This document shows, one piece after another, positions 56,920-64,000 of a stretch of DNA of 64,000 nucleotides. The notes below the pieces were generated by a model, which saw nothing but the letters and a program-made list of their open reading frames with translations, did no database searches and was not told the DNA's origin. Source of the DNA: Nocardiopsis ganjiahuensis DSM 45031 (lineage in GTDB: Bacteria > Actinomycetota > Actinomycetes > Streptosporangiales > Streptosporangiaceae). Each line of letters begins with the position of its first letter. Position 1 is the stretch's first letter. The position numbers and the translations under genes were made by a program. The stretch lies in NCBI RefSeq assembly GCF_000341085.1, contig NZ_ANBA01000012.1:87230-151229 (forward strand), in the 5' to 3' direction.

Positions 56920-57420
56920 ATGTGTGGTGGTCGGATAGTGGGGCCTCGGCGGCCTGGTGGTGGGGTGGGGCGGTCGTCGGCTCCGTGGTGGCGGTACACC
57001 GACGGGAACGAGCAGGGGGTGGCGCGGGCCAGGGCGTGGTTCACGCGCGACGAACGGCTCCAGGGCGGGCGTGGGTTCTGGGTCGGGCTGGTGGCCAGTG
57101 AGTTGGCTACGAACGCGGTGCGTCACACCGCGAGCAGTGAGAAGTACGGGCGGATGGGGCTCTCGATGGAGTTCCTCGGCAACAACACCGTTCTGCTGGG
57201 GGTGTTGGACCAGGGGCCCAGGTTCCGGGCTCCGGCGTTGATGCCCCGAGTGGTGCACCGCGAGCCGGGTGAGATGAGTCCGGGTGGGCGGGGTCTGTGG
57301 CTCGTGGACCGGATCGCGGAGTTCTGGTGGTGGGAGGGCGAACGCGGTCGGCCGCTCCACCTCAGGGCGATGGTCCGCCTGGACCGGGAACCGGACCCGG
57401 AGCTGGGCGAGCTGAACTAG
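56920..57420 (+). CDS. RsbW-like ATP-binding protein
   Basis: A 166-residue GHKL ATPase of the anti-sigma-factor type: VASELATNAVRHT (N-box), VLDQGPRFRAP (G1-like), SPGGRGLWLVDRIAEFWWW (G2). Such proteins bind and sometimes phosphorylate anti-anti-sigma partners, or act with XRE/DUF397 proteins. ATG 56920 has GGAGGG five bases upstream. An upstream GTG at 56869 would add 17 residues. It is divergent from the XRE gene, sharing about 210 bp of control region. Confidence 0.82.
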   Translation: MCGGRIVGPRRPGGGVGRSSAPWWRYTDGNEQGVARARAWFTRDERLQGGRGFWVGLVASELATNAVRHTASSEKYGRMGLSMEFLGNNTVLLGVLDQGPRFRAPALMPRVVHREPGEMSPGGRGLWLVDRIAEFWWWEGERGRPLHLRAMVRLDREPDPELGELN

Positions 57421-57499
57421 CGAACACGGGCGCGGCGGGAAGCGCAGCTCCGTTGCACGGGGGCCATGGACACCCGCGCGCACTCCTGAAAAGCACAGT

Positions 57500-57531
57500 G
57501 CCCGGGCCGGTGCTGTAACACCGGCCCGGGC
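57500..57531 (+). terminator. Terminator after the ATPase gene
   Basis: A perfect 13-bp stem, GCCCGGGCCGGTG (57500-57512) with 57519-57531, loop CTGTAA. It lies 80 bp past the stop codon of the ATP-binding protein gene. Confidence 0.85.
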
Positions 57532-57565
57532 TGATCAACCACCTGATGAGAACAGGGGATTGACC

Positions 57566-57940
57566 ATGCAGCACCCTATCGGGCGACACCATCGGCGTTG
57601 CCGGAGTATGACCGAACACCTGTGGGCTCTCTTCGCCCTCACCCTGGCATCGGCGCTGGCCTACCTCCTCATCCCGAACCCACCGGCACGTGCCGCGATC
57701 GCGCCCGCACCGGAAGGGCAACAGGGCTCGGAGGACTTCCCGTGTGCGGAGTCCCGGGCAGTGGGCGTCGAGGGCAGCTCTCACGACCCCGACCAGATCG
57801 CGGGCGCCCTGGTCCGCCCCTACCTCTCCCCCGTCCCCCGGCCACGAGTTCCCGTCGGCGACCTGCTCGCCGCTACCAGCACGGAAGGGTTCGACGACCT
57901 CGCGGAGGTCGTCCGCACCTATCTCAGGGTCTGCGGCTGA
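57566..57940 (+). CDS. Small protein with one membrane segment
   Basis: A 124-residue protein. After a basic head (MQHPIGRHHRRCRS) comes a hydrophobic segment (LWALFALTLASALAYLLI, about residues 20-37), then an extracytoplasmic or soluble part containing DPDQIAGALVRPYL and FDDLAEVVRTYLRVCG. ATG 57566 is preceded by CAGGGG. No family is assigned. Position and plan resemble the protein at 14415 beside the first XRE/DUF397 locus. Confidence 0.5.
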   Translation: MQHPIGRHHRRCRSMTEHLWALFALTLASALAYLLIPNPPARAAIAPAPEGQQGSEDFPCAESRAVGVEGSSHDPDQIAGALVRPYLSPVPRPRVPVGDLLAATSTEGFDDLAEVVRTYLRVCG

Positions 57941-57990
57941 CACCCGCGGAAACCCCCAAGGGGGCGGTGTTCTCGCCTGGCTCGGACACC

Positions 57991-58028
57991 GCTCCCCGCC
58001 GTGCTCCCCGCTGTGCTCCCCGCTGTGC
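57991..58028. repeat. 12-bp tandem repeat
   Basis: GCTCCCCGCCGT, GCTCCCCGCTGT, GCTCCCCGCTGT and a partial fourth copy, in the non-coding stretch after the small membrane protein gene. Confidence 0.8.
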
Positions 58029-58105
58029 TGTCCCCGGGGAGAAGCGTGAGGTTGCGGGGGCATCCGAAAACGAAATCACCTGCAACGAATCCCCCTTGCG
58101 TTGAG

Positions 58106-58240
58106 GAGAGCCCCGTGTCCCCTGTTCCGATCATCCGCACGGCGGCCGTCGCGTAGATCGTGGACGGGGCGACGCTGTTGCCGGGGGCGTGGTTCCACAC
58201 CTCCTACCGGCCCGAGGCGCAGCCGGAGCAGGAGTCACGC
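58106..58240 (+). pseudogene. Decayed copy of the small membrane protein gene at 55085
   Basis: The leader TTGCGTTGAGGAGA and the start MSPVPIIRTAAVA match the 55085 gene, including the ribosome site, but the next codon is TAG. After it the frame resumes with the end of the parent (GATLLPGAWFHTSYRPEAQPEQ against GAALLAGAWLTTPNRPKAEPTQ). The whole middle, including both cysteines, is missing. It is a partial duplicate with an internal deletion and a stop. Confidence 0.75.
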
Positions 58241-58709
58241 CTGAGTGCGCCCCGGAGGTCCTTCGCGGTGTCCGGCGCGGACGGGGCCGGTCTCTCGACA
58301 GATCCCCTTGCTGACGTGTCGACTTGTCGAGTAGCGGCCCCGTCGACGTGTCGACACGTCGATTCACCGACCCGCAGACCTGGCGTCCCGCCCGCCGGCG
58401 CCCCTCCAGACGGAGGAGAACGACGGCCGAGAACCAGCCGTCCGCGCCCGGCCCCGCCGCTGAGCCGCATGCACCCCTGAACTCTTGCAAACCCCTACGA
58501 TCCGGGCCCTTGCGAACCGGGCCCGTACTCCGAAGCCGACCCTCCGAGGCCGTGCCGCAAACCTCCGCGAACCGCGCCGTAACCACTCGTGGATTTGTCG
58601 ACAAATCGACTCGAACGACTCCCTGTCCGGCCGATCAGTCCCTCCCGGCCTGTCAGTCCCTCCCGGCCTGTCAGTCCCTCCCGGCCTGTCAGGCCCTTCG
58701 GGTCCGGCC
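58241..58709. repeat. Gene-free stretch with palindromes and an 18-bp tandem repeat
   Basis: TGTCGAC units lie at 58304-58360, including the palindrome ACGTGTCGACACGT. GATTTGTCGACAAATC is a perfect 16-bp palindrome at 58592-58607. Three tandem copies of TCAGTCCCTCCCGGCCTG fill 58635-58688. No gene is visible. Confidence 0.75.
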
Positions 58710-59231
58710 CTAACGGGTCAGGGAGAGCACCTCGGCGCCCGGCAGCTCGGCCAGCAGAGGGCCCGGGACGCGCAGCTTGGAGCGGCGCAGACCGCTGCCC
58801 ACCACCACCCACGGGGTGTCGTACACCCGCTTGTCCACCAGGACCGGCCAGCCCTTCGGCAGCCCGAACGGGGTGATGCCGCCGTACTCCATGCCGGTCA
58901 GCCCGGTCGCCTCGTCCATCGGCGCGAACGACGCCTTCCGCGCGCCCAGGTGCTTGCGCAGTACCCCGTTGACGTCGGCCCGGTCCGTGGCCAGCACCAT
59001 GCACGCCGCGTACGTCACCTCGCTGCCGCGCTTGGCGGCCAGCACCACGCAGTTCGCGCTGGTCTCCAGCGTCAGCCCGTAGGCCTCGCAGAACTCCGCC
59101 GTGTCCGCCAGACCGGGGTCGATCGCGGCGGCCCGCACCGATCCGTCGAAGGGGGCGATGGCCGCACGCACCGGGTCGGCCGTCAGTTCCGGGTGGTCGT
59201 GCGCCGCCACCCACTCGATCCGCTCTGCCAT
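58710..59231 (-). CDS. YbaK/EbsC-type aminoacyl-tRNA editing protein
   Basis: A 173-residue protein of the YbaK/ProX family, which hydrolyses mischarged tRNAs (for example Cys- or Ala-tRNA-Pro). Family marks are LAAKRGSEVTYAACMVLATDRADVNGVLRKHLGARKASFAP, then TGMEYGGITPFGLPKGWPVLVD and YDTPWVVVGSG. ATG 59231 follows GGGGAG. Free-standing editing proteins of this kind vary in amino-acid preference, so no specific substrate is assigned. Confidence 0.88.
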   Translation of the reverse strand: MAERIEWVAAHDHPELTADPVRAAIAPFDGSVRAAAIDPGLADTAEFCEAYGLTLETSANCVVLAAKRGSEVTYAACMVLATDRADVNGVLRKHLGARKASFAPMDEATGLTGMEYGGITPFGLPKGWPVLVDKRVYDTPWVVVGSGLRRSKLRVPGPLLAELPGAEVLSLTR

Positions 59232-59360
59232 GGCCGCTCCCCGTTCCCGTACAGATCCACGTTCCCGCTTCCGTGCGCCACCATGATGCCGCACGTCCGG
59301 AGAGCGAATGCACCCGGACGGGCCCGGTCGGAGGGGCGCAAGGGCGCGCGGAACCGGCAG

Positions 59361-59432
59361 ATCCCCGATGATCTTGCTCCTGGCGCCGGTCTCGGCGCCG
59401 AGGATGGCGCTACGAGCAAGATCATCGGGGAT
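59361..59432. repeat. Perfect 19-bp inverted repeat
   Basis: ATCCCCGATGATCTTGCTC (59361-59379) and its exact reverse complement (59414-59432) flank a 34-base centre containing a second GGCGCC...GGCGCC stem. It lies between two minus-strand genes and may be a terminator or a small mobile hairpin element. Confidence 0.85.
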
Positions 59433-59455
59433 AAGGGGGCTGGAATCCGCTCCTG

Positions 59456-60475
59456 TCAGCCCCCGTGCCGTCGCAGGATCTCCCCCGCCAGCCCGGCCAG
59501 ACCGTCCGCCCGGTAGCCGGGCCAGCCGTGCACCGCGTCCAGGTACCCCTGTGGAACGGACGAACGGCCCCACCTGGCGCCGACCAGCGCACCGGCGATC
59601 GCCGCGACGGTGTCGGTGTCGTCGCCCGCGCGCACCGCCGCCTGGACCGGGGCCGTGTACCGGTCCGGGGAGCCCGCTTCCACGGGGGTGTGGACGATCG
59701 CGGACCAGGCCGCCTGGAGGGCCCGGACCACGAAACCGTTCGGGGCGAACGAGCCGGGCGGAGCGTTCTCGGCCTCGGCCAGGTGCCCGGCCCACGTGTC
59801 GCGCGCCCCGCTCTCCAGCAGGTCCAACCCGGCGTGCAGGCCCTCGTAGGTGCCGTGGACCACGGCCTGCCGGACCGCCTCGCACCACAGCACGCAGGCC
59901 TGCGCGGCGAGCGGGTCCCCGTGGGTGAGCAGGCTGTACAGGCGCGCGGATTCGGCCAGTCCGCGGGGGTCGTCGAGGTGGGCCAGGGCCAGCGGGGCGG
60001 TGCGCATCAGCGAACCGTTGCCCGCGCACCGCTGTCCCGAGCCGAACATCCGTGCGGACAGCCCGGCCATCGTCTCGGCGGCCCCCGCGCCCGCCCCCTC
60101 CGCGGCCAGGGCCCGCTCGGTGCCGCCGAGGACCTGGGCGGTCTGCGCCCCGATGTCCGAGGCGCCCTCGCGGCGCCAGCGCAGGAAGGCCCGGGCGGTC
60201 TGCTCCAGGGCGAGGTCGGAACAGGGTTCCCCGTGGTCCCGGAGCGTCTCCGCGATGCACACCGCCATCTGGGTGTCGTCCGAGTACTCCCCGGGGGCGT
60301 AGGGCCCCAGGCCGCCGCCGACCATCTCGGGGACCCGGTCCTCCGGCAGCCGGGCGGCGAACTCGTAGGGAACGCCGAGGGCGTCTCCGCACGCGGCTCC
60401 GAGGAGGACCCCGGCGGCACGGTCCTCCCGCTCCTCTCGGTCGTCTCGGGATCGATCCGTGGCACGGGGGGTCAT
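59456..60475 (-). CDS. ADP-ribosylglycohydrolase
   Basis: A 339-residue member of the ADP-ribosylglycohydrolase (DraG/ARH) family that removes ADP-ribose from proteins or other acceptors. The first metal site is GEYSDDTQMAVCIAETL (near residue 64), and the second is AGDDTDTVAAIAGALVGARWG (near 287). The N-terminal AAGVLLGAACGDALGVPYEF is diagnostic. No ADP-ribosyltransferase is adjacent. ATG 60475 lies 121 bp from the divergent pseudokinase start. Confidence 0.9.
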   Translation of the reverse strand: MTPRATDRSRDDREEREDRAAGVLLGAACGDALGVPYEFAARLPEDRVPEMVGGGLGPYAPGEYSDDTQMAVCIAETLRDHGEPCSDLALEQTARAFLRWRREGASDIGAQTAQVLGGTERALAAEGAGAGAAETMAGLSARMFGSGQRCAGNGSLMRTAPLALAHLDDPRGLAESARLYSLLTHGDPLAAQACVLWCEAVRQAVVHGTYEGLHAGLDLLESGARDTWAGHLAEAENAPPGSFAPNGFVVRALQAAWSAIVHTPVEAGSPDRYTAPVQAAVRAGDDTDTVAAIAGALVGARWGRSSVPQGYLDAVHGWPGYRADGLAGLAGEILRRHGG

Positions 60476-60561
60476 GTGGCCTCACAGGGCGGGGTTCGGG
60501 GAACGGTGCAGGTCGACTCTACAGAGGCGCCCACTGTCCGTATCTGGCCTGATAGAAGGCG

Positions 60562-60595
60562 TTGTGTACAAATTTGTCGCCGTACAATCCGACAC
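60562..60595 (+). promoter_or_regulatory. Promoter for a leaderless pseudokinase mRNA
   Basis: TACAAT at 60583-60588 lies seven bases before ATG 60596, so transcription should begin at or next to the start codon. No ribosome site is present. A weak TTGTGT lies 15 bases upstream, and a perfect palindrome, ACAAATTTGT (60568-60577), lies in the spacer and could bind a repressor. Confidence 0.55.
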
Positions 60596-62434
60596 ATGGA
60601 GTCCCCCAGCCCCTCTCCCCTCTCCGGCATCACGCTGCACGGACGCGTCATCCTCGGCAACCGTGTCGGCGGTGACGGCTCGGTGTCCGTGTACAGCGGT
60701 CACGACATGGTCGCGGACCAGCTCGTCCGGGTCACCCTCCTCGAACCGGACCTGGTCGCGGACCCCGCCGCCGTCCACGCCTTCCTGGGCCGGGCCCAGA
60801 CCCTGGCGGCCCTCGACGCGCCCAATCTGGTGCGCGTCCTGGGTGACGGACGGGACGGCGGCCACGTGTACATGGTCACCGAACGAACCCGCGGAGAGAC
60901 CCTCAGCGAGGTCCTCGGCGGCGGTGACCAGGGACTGCGCTACAGCCCGCAGGTGGCGCTGTCGATCGTGGCCGACATCCTCGCCGCTCTTCGGGAGGCC
61001 CACGACGAGGGGCTGGTCCACGGCGGCCCGACCCCGGACGACGTGATCCTGGACGACGAGGGCGGGGTGACGGTCACCGGCTTCCGGCTGGTCGGGGCGG
61101 AGGAGCTGACTCCGCGCACGGACGTGCACGCCGTCGGGGTGCTCCTGAACACCCTGATGACGGGCTCGCTCCGGGCCGAGGAGGGGGTGTCGCTGCGGCC
61201 GTCGGCCGTGGTTCCCGGACTCCCGCCGGACCTGGACATGCTGGTCGCCAACGCCACCGAACCCAATCCGCGCTTCCGCCCGCGCGACGCCGGCCAGTAC
61301 CTCACCCTGGTCGAACAGGTCCTGAGGTCGCTGCCCGGGCTCGATGACGGCGGTGACAGCACCCAGCCGATCCCGGTGGTGGGCGCCGGAACCGCGGACG
61401 AGCCCTCGGAGCACGCCTCGACCGGTACCGGGGACGGTTCGGCCGAGGAGCGCCCCGCCCGGTGGCGGCGCGTCCCGCTCCTGGTCGCCGCGGGTGTCCT
61501 CGTCCTGGCGCTGTTCGCCGCCGGGTGGGCCCTGGTCCCCGAGGAGACGGCCGAGCTCCCCGACCTCGCCGGGTTCTCCCCGGAGATGGCGGAGGTGGAG
61601 CTGGCCGCCCTGGAACTCGACCTCTCCTTCACCTACGCGGACACCTACAGCGACGACATCGAACCCGGTGAGGTGGCCGGGACCGAACCCGCCGCGGGCA
61701 CGGAGCTGGAGGGCGGGGAGTCGGTCCTGCTGTCACTGTCCGTCGGCCCGCAGCACGTCGAGGTCCCGGACGTCGTGGGCGGCACCGAGAACGACGCCCG
61801 CAACCTCCTGCGCGAGGCCGGTTTCACCGACGTGGAGGTGGTGCAGGAGCACTCCGCCGAGGAGACCCCGGGCACCGTGCTCTCCTCCACCCCGGAGACG
61901 GGCGAGGACGGGGACCGCGAGGAGCCGGTGACCCTCCACGTCAGTGAGGGCGTCATCGTCCCCAACCTCATCGGTATGGGGCAGACGGAGGCCTCCGAGG
62001 CGCTGGTCGGCCTCGGCCTGACCGTCTCCGTGGTGGAGGCGCCCAGCGACACCGTCGCCGCGGGCGGGGTCAGCGGCCAGGACCCCGAGCCCGGCGCGAT
62101 CCTGCCCGAGGAGGGCGCGGTCACGATCACCGTCTCCACCGGCCCCGAGGAGACCGAGGAGGAGCCTGAGGAGGCCCCGGCCGAGAGCGGCTCCGAGGAC
62201 GGCTCCGAGAACGGTTCCGAAGGGGACGCCGAAGGGGGTTCCGAGGACGGCGGCGGGCAGGAGGGCCCGGGGAACGCCTGTTCCGGCGAGTCCTGGAACC
62301 CGCGCACGGTCTACGACGAGGGAGACCGGGTCAACTTCGGGGGACGTGTCTACGAGGCCCGATGGTGGATCCAGGGCATCCCGCCGAGTGTCGGCGGCGA
62401 GTGGGGCGCCTGGGCCGACCAGGGGCCCTGCTGA
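60596..62434 (+). CDS. PASTA-domain pseudokinase with C-terminal chitin-binding-like module
   Basis: A 612-residue protein. Residues about 10-235 have the fold pattern of PknB-type kinases but lack every catalytic residue: Thr47 replaces the ATP lysine (VRVTLLE), VHGGPTPDDVIL replaces HRDLKPxNVLL, and TGFRLV replaces DFG. A TM helix (about 293-316) leads to three PASTA repeats (about 321-387, 388-455, 455-520), an acidic Gly/Ser linker, and a terminal module like CBM5/12 (SWNPRTVYDEGDRVNFGGRVYEARWW...WGAWADQGPC). Such a protein would bind cell-wall glycan outside and act as a scaffold inside. Confidence 0.82.
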   Translation: MESPSPSPLSGITLHGRVILGNRVGGDGSVSVYSGHDMVADQLVRVTLLEPDLVADPAAVHAFLGRAQTLAALDAPNLVRVLGDGRDGGHVYMVTERTRGETLSEVLGGGDQGLRYSPQVALSIVADILAALREAHDEGLVHGGPTPDDVILDDEGGVTVTGFRLVGAEELTPRTDVHAVGVLLNTLMTGSLRAEEGVSLRPSAVVPGLPPDLDMLVANATEPNPRFRPRDAGQYLTLVEQVLRSLPGLDDGGDSTQPIPVVGAGTADEPSEHASTGTGDGSAEERPARWRRVPLLVAAGVLVLALFAAGWALVPEETAELPDLAGFSPEMAEVELAALELDLSFTYADTYSDDIEPGEVAGTEPAAGTELEGGESVLLSLSVGPQHVEVPDVVGGTENDARNLLREAGFTDVEVVQEHSAEETPGTVLSSTPETGEDGDREEPVTLHVSEGVIVPNLIGMGQTEASEALVGLGLTVSVVEAPSDTVAAGGVSGQDPEPGAILPEEGAVTITVSTGPEETEEEPEEAPAESGSEDGSENGSEGDAEGGSEDGGGQEGPGNACSGESWNPRTVYDEGDRVNFGGRVYEARWWIQGIPPSVGGEWGAWADQGPC

Positions 62435-62462
62435 CCCGGACCACCCCACACACCGCGATCTC

Positions 62463-62504
62463 GCCACCGGAGGCGAGTCGGGCGCCGGGACCGCCTCCGG
62501 TGGC
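62463..62504. terminator. Terminator after the pseudokinase gene
   Basis: A perfect 13-bp stem, GCCACCGGAGGCG (62463-62475) with 62492-62504, between convergent genes. Confidence 0.8.
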
Positions 62505-62562
62505 AAGAACACCGGGGAGGGCACCTGGAGTACCCGCCGGAGGTGGGCCCCCGGGGCGCCCG

Positions 62563-63399
62563 TCAGCTCCCGGGGGTGAAGGCCGCGGCGTGGTCGCGGA
62601 CCCACTCCCGGAAGGTCAGACCGGGGCGGCCGAGCACGCGGGGCACGTCCTCGGAGACGGGTTCGGGGACGTCGAGGTTCTCGGACCAGTGGTCGATGAT
62701 CTGGTCGGCGAAGTCCGCGCCGACCGCCTCGGCCAGTTCGGTCCTGGCCTCGTCCAGCGGCTGCTCCTCCCACCGTGCCGGGACCCCGATCACCTCACCG
62801 ATGACCCGCACCTGGTCGGCCTGGCTGATCTGTTCGGGCCCGGTGACCAGGTAGGCCCGTCCCGCGTGCCCGTCGTCCACCAGGGCCCGGACCGCCACCT
62901 CGGCCACGTCCAGCTCGTGGACGAGCGAGCGTGTCGCCCCGCCGAACGGTGAGCGCACCACACCCCGGTGCACCTGGTCGGACCACGTCAGGGCGTTGAC
63001 GGCGAGTCCGGTGACCCGGAGGAAGGTCCACTCGCGAACCGAGGCCCGCACGGCCCGCTCCACGCCGCCCCACACTCCGCCCTGCTCCGCGTCGGCGGCG
63101 GACAGGTAGACGATGCGGTCGACGTGCTCGCCCAGCGCCGCGACGACCTCGGCCGCGCCCTCCGCGGCCTCGTCGGTCCCGGGCCACACCAGGTACGCGG
63201 CGGCCGTGCCCTTCGCGGCGGCGGCCACGTCGTCGGGGCGGGTGACGTCGCCCCCGACCACCTCCACCCCGTCGGGCAGTCCGGCCCGCTGCGGGTCCCG
63301 GGTCAGCGCCCGGACCGGGACGCCCTCCGCGAGCAGTCCCTCCACCACGTGTCGTCCGGTGTTGCCTGTGGCCCCGGTGACCAGAATCGGCTGTGCCAT
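62563..63399 (-). CDS. NmrA-type NAD(P)-binding protein
   Basis: A 278-residue short-chain-like reductase of the NmrA/quinone oxidoreductase 2 group: ILVTGATGNTGRHVVEGLL (Rossmann), ALTRDPQRAGL, VVGGDVTRPDDVAAAA, YLSAADAE. ATG 63399 has GGGGAG six bases upstream. The usual YxxxK catalytic pair is not evident, as expected for NmrA-like sensors or reductases. Role unknown. Confidence 0.85.
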   Translation of the reverse strand: MAQPILVTGATGNTGRHVVEGLLAEGVPVRALTRDPQRAGLPDGVEVVGGDVTRPDDVAAAAKGTAAAYLVWPGTDEAAEGAAEVVAALGEHVDRIVYLSAADAEQGGVWGGVERAVRASVREWTFLRVTGLAVNALTWSDQVHRGVVRSPFGGATRSLVHELDVAEVAVRALVDDGHAGRAYLVTGPEQISQADQVRVIGEVIGVPARWEEQPLDEARTELAEAVGADFADQIIDHWSENLDVPEPVSEDVPRVLGRPGLTFREWVRDHAAAFTPGS

Positions 63400-63583
63400 C
63401 GTCGCTCCCCTGAGAGGTCTCGTTCCTTCCCTGAGAGCCAACGCCCTCAACAAAGGTTGAGGTCAACCCCGCGGTTCACTCCGGTCCTCGCGGTTCACTC
63501 CGATCCTCGGCCCCGGCGGCTGACAGCGCAGCGCGCACGCCCGGCCGATACCGCCGGCGGCGCCGGCCGCCGACCTCCCGAGG

Positions 63584-63817
63584 TCAGGCCTCCCCGGTGT
63601 TCCGGGCCAGGTCGCCGAAGTGGGCGGCCGCGGCGCCGAGGGCGAAGTGCGCGGCCTGGTGCTCGGTCATCGGGACGATTCCGGCGGCGACCTGGACCCT
63701 GAACGGGAACTCGTCGTCGGGCCGGATCCGGAAGTCGTCGATCACCCCCTGGGACAGGAGGAGGGTCAGGGCCTCGCGGACGTGGCCGTTGCGGTTGTCT
63801 GACGCCCAGATCGACAT
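63584..63817 (-). CDS. Small hypothetical protein
   Basis: A 77-residue protein (MSIWASDNRNGHVREAL, VQVAAGIVPMTEHQAAHFALGAAAAHFGD). No family is recognised. The ribosome site is poor, but composition and codon bias are like those of the neighbours. A terminator-like hairpin lies upstream at 63854. Confidence 0.5.
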   Translation of the reverse strand: MSIWASDNRNGHVREALTLLLSQGVIDDFRIRPDDEFPFRVQVAAGIVPMTEHQAAHFALGAAAAHFGDLARNTGEA

Positions 63818-63853
63818 GGGACCACGTTAACCCGAAACCCACCGGAAAGGCCG

Positions 63854-63883
63854 GTGCGGGCGGGCCCGAAAGCCCGCCCGCAC
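63854..63883. terminator. Hairpin near the right edge
   Basis: GTGCGGGCGGGC (63854-63865) pairs with GCCCGCCCGCAC (63872-63883), loop CCGAAA, then GGTTTCCCC. It probably ends a gene that lies beyond the right edge, on the minus strand, or serves both directions. Past 63884 no gene is visible. Confidence 0.6.
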
Positions 63884-64000
63884 GGTTTCCCCTCCCCGGG
63901 CCGGAAGAGGACGGGCACGACCCCCGTGGCGCCCGTCCCTAGATCGTTGATGGGAAAATGTGCCCTGGTCAGTGGTCGTAAGCGATCAATGACCGCTTGA

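Noticed and set aside
57991..58688. Possible CRISPR-like array (12-bp and 18-bp repeats)
   Set aside because: The repeats are directly adjacent, with no unique spacers and no cas genes.
59361..59432. Insertion sequence ends
   Set aside because: There is no transposase frame between the arms and no obvious target duplication.

Overview
The window is one contiguous piece of a very GC-rich actinobacterial chromosome beside the replication origin. The order end of dnaN, gnd, recF, a DUF721/DciA gene, gyrB, gyrA, a DUF3566 membrane protein and tRNA-Ile is the classic actinomycete oriC-proximal layout. The gene content (gas vesicle cluster of the streptomycete type, XRE/DUF397 pairs, a giant LuxR-type ATPase, WD-repeat Ser/Thr kinases) points to a filamentous actinomycete, most likely Nocardiopsis or a close relative. 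The genus is an inference from gene order and protein style, not from a search.

Layout. 1-9.2 kb: conserved replication and topology genes. 9.2-18.2 kb: an accessory island starting at the 3' side of tRNA-Ile. It has three decaying copies of an excisionase-like HTH repeat, several orphan or small genes, an XRE/DUF397 pair, and an unusual set: a sulfotransferase fused to a formylglycine-generating-enzyme-like domain, a NUDIX hydrolase and a sugar-nucleotidyltransferase-like protein. 18.8-24.7 kb: a complete, tightly overlapped gas vesicle cluster gvpOAFGYZJLSK. 24.7-31.4 kb: a two-component system, an L,D-transpeptidase lipoprotein, a Pro/Ser-rich secreted protein and a UvrA-like ABC ATPase. 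31.4-43.2 kb: an MHS-type MFS carrier, a secreted lipase, a large LuxR regulator, a DUF4383 protein, catalase, a parS centromere site, an ABC-2 exporter and a phosphoribosyltransferase. 43.5-47.1 kb: a three-gene 2-oxoacid dehydrogenase operon. 47.1-54.3 kb: an SRPBCC protein, two tandem WD-type kinases and PaaZ. 54.4-63.8 kb: a methyltransferase, a second XRE/DUF397 locus with two DUF397 genes and a divergent RsbW-like ATPase, a YbaK-type editing protein, an ADP-ribosylglycohydrolase, a PASTA pseudokinase ending in a chitin-binding-like module, and an NmrA-type reductase.

Recurring non-coding signals stand out. TGTCGAC-rich palindromes sit in many intergenic gaps. A segment of about 115 bp containing a terminator is duplicated 3.8 kb apart. 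Two look-alike TetR-type palindromes lie upstream of the MFS carrier and paaZ. A perfect 20-bp parS palindrome lies at 39661. Several small genes (two DUF397 proteins and a 42-residue protein) and two decayed gene copies were read directly from the bases.
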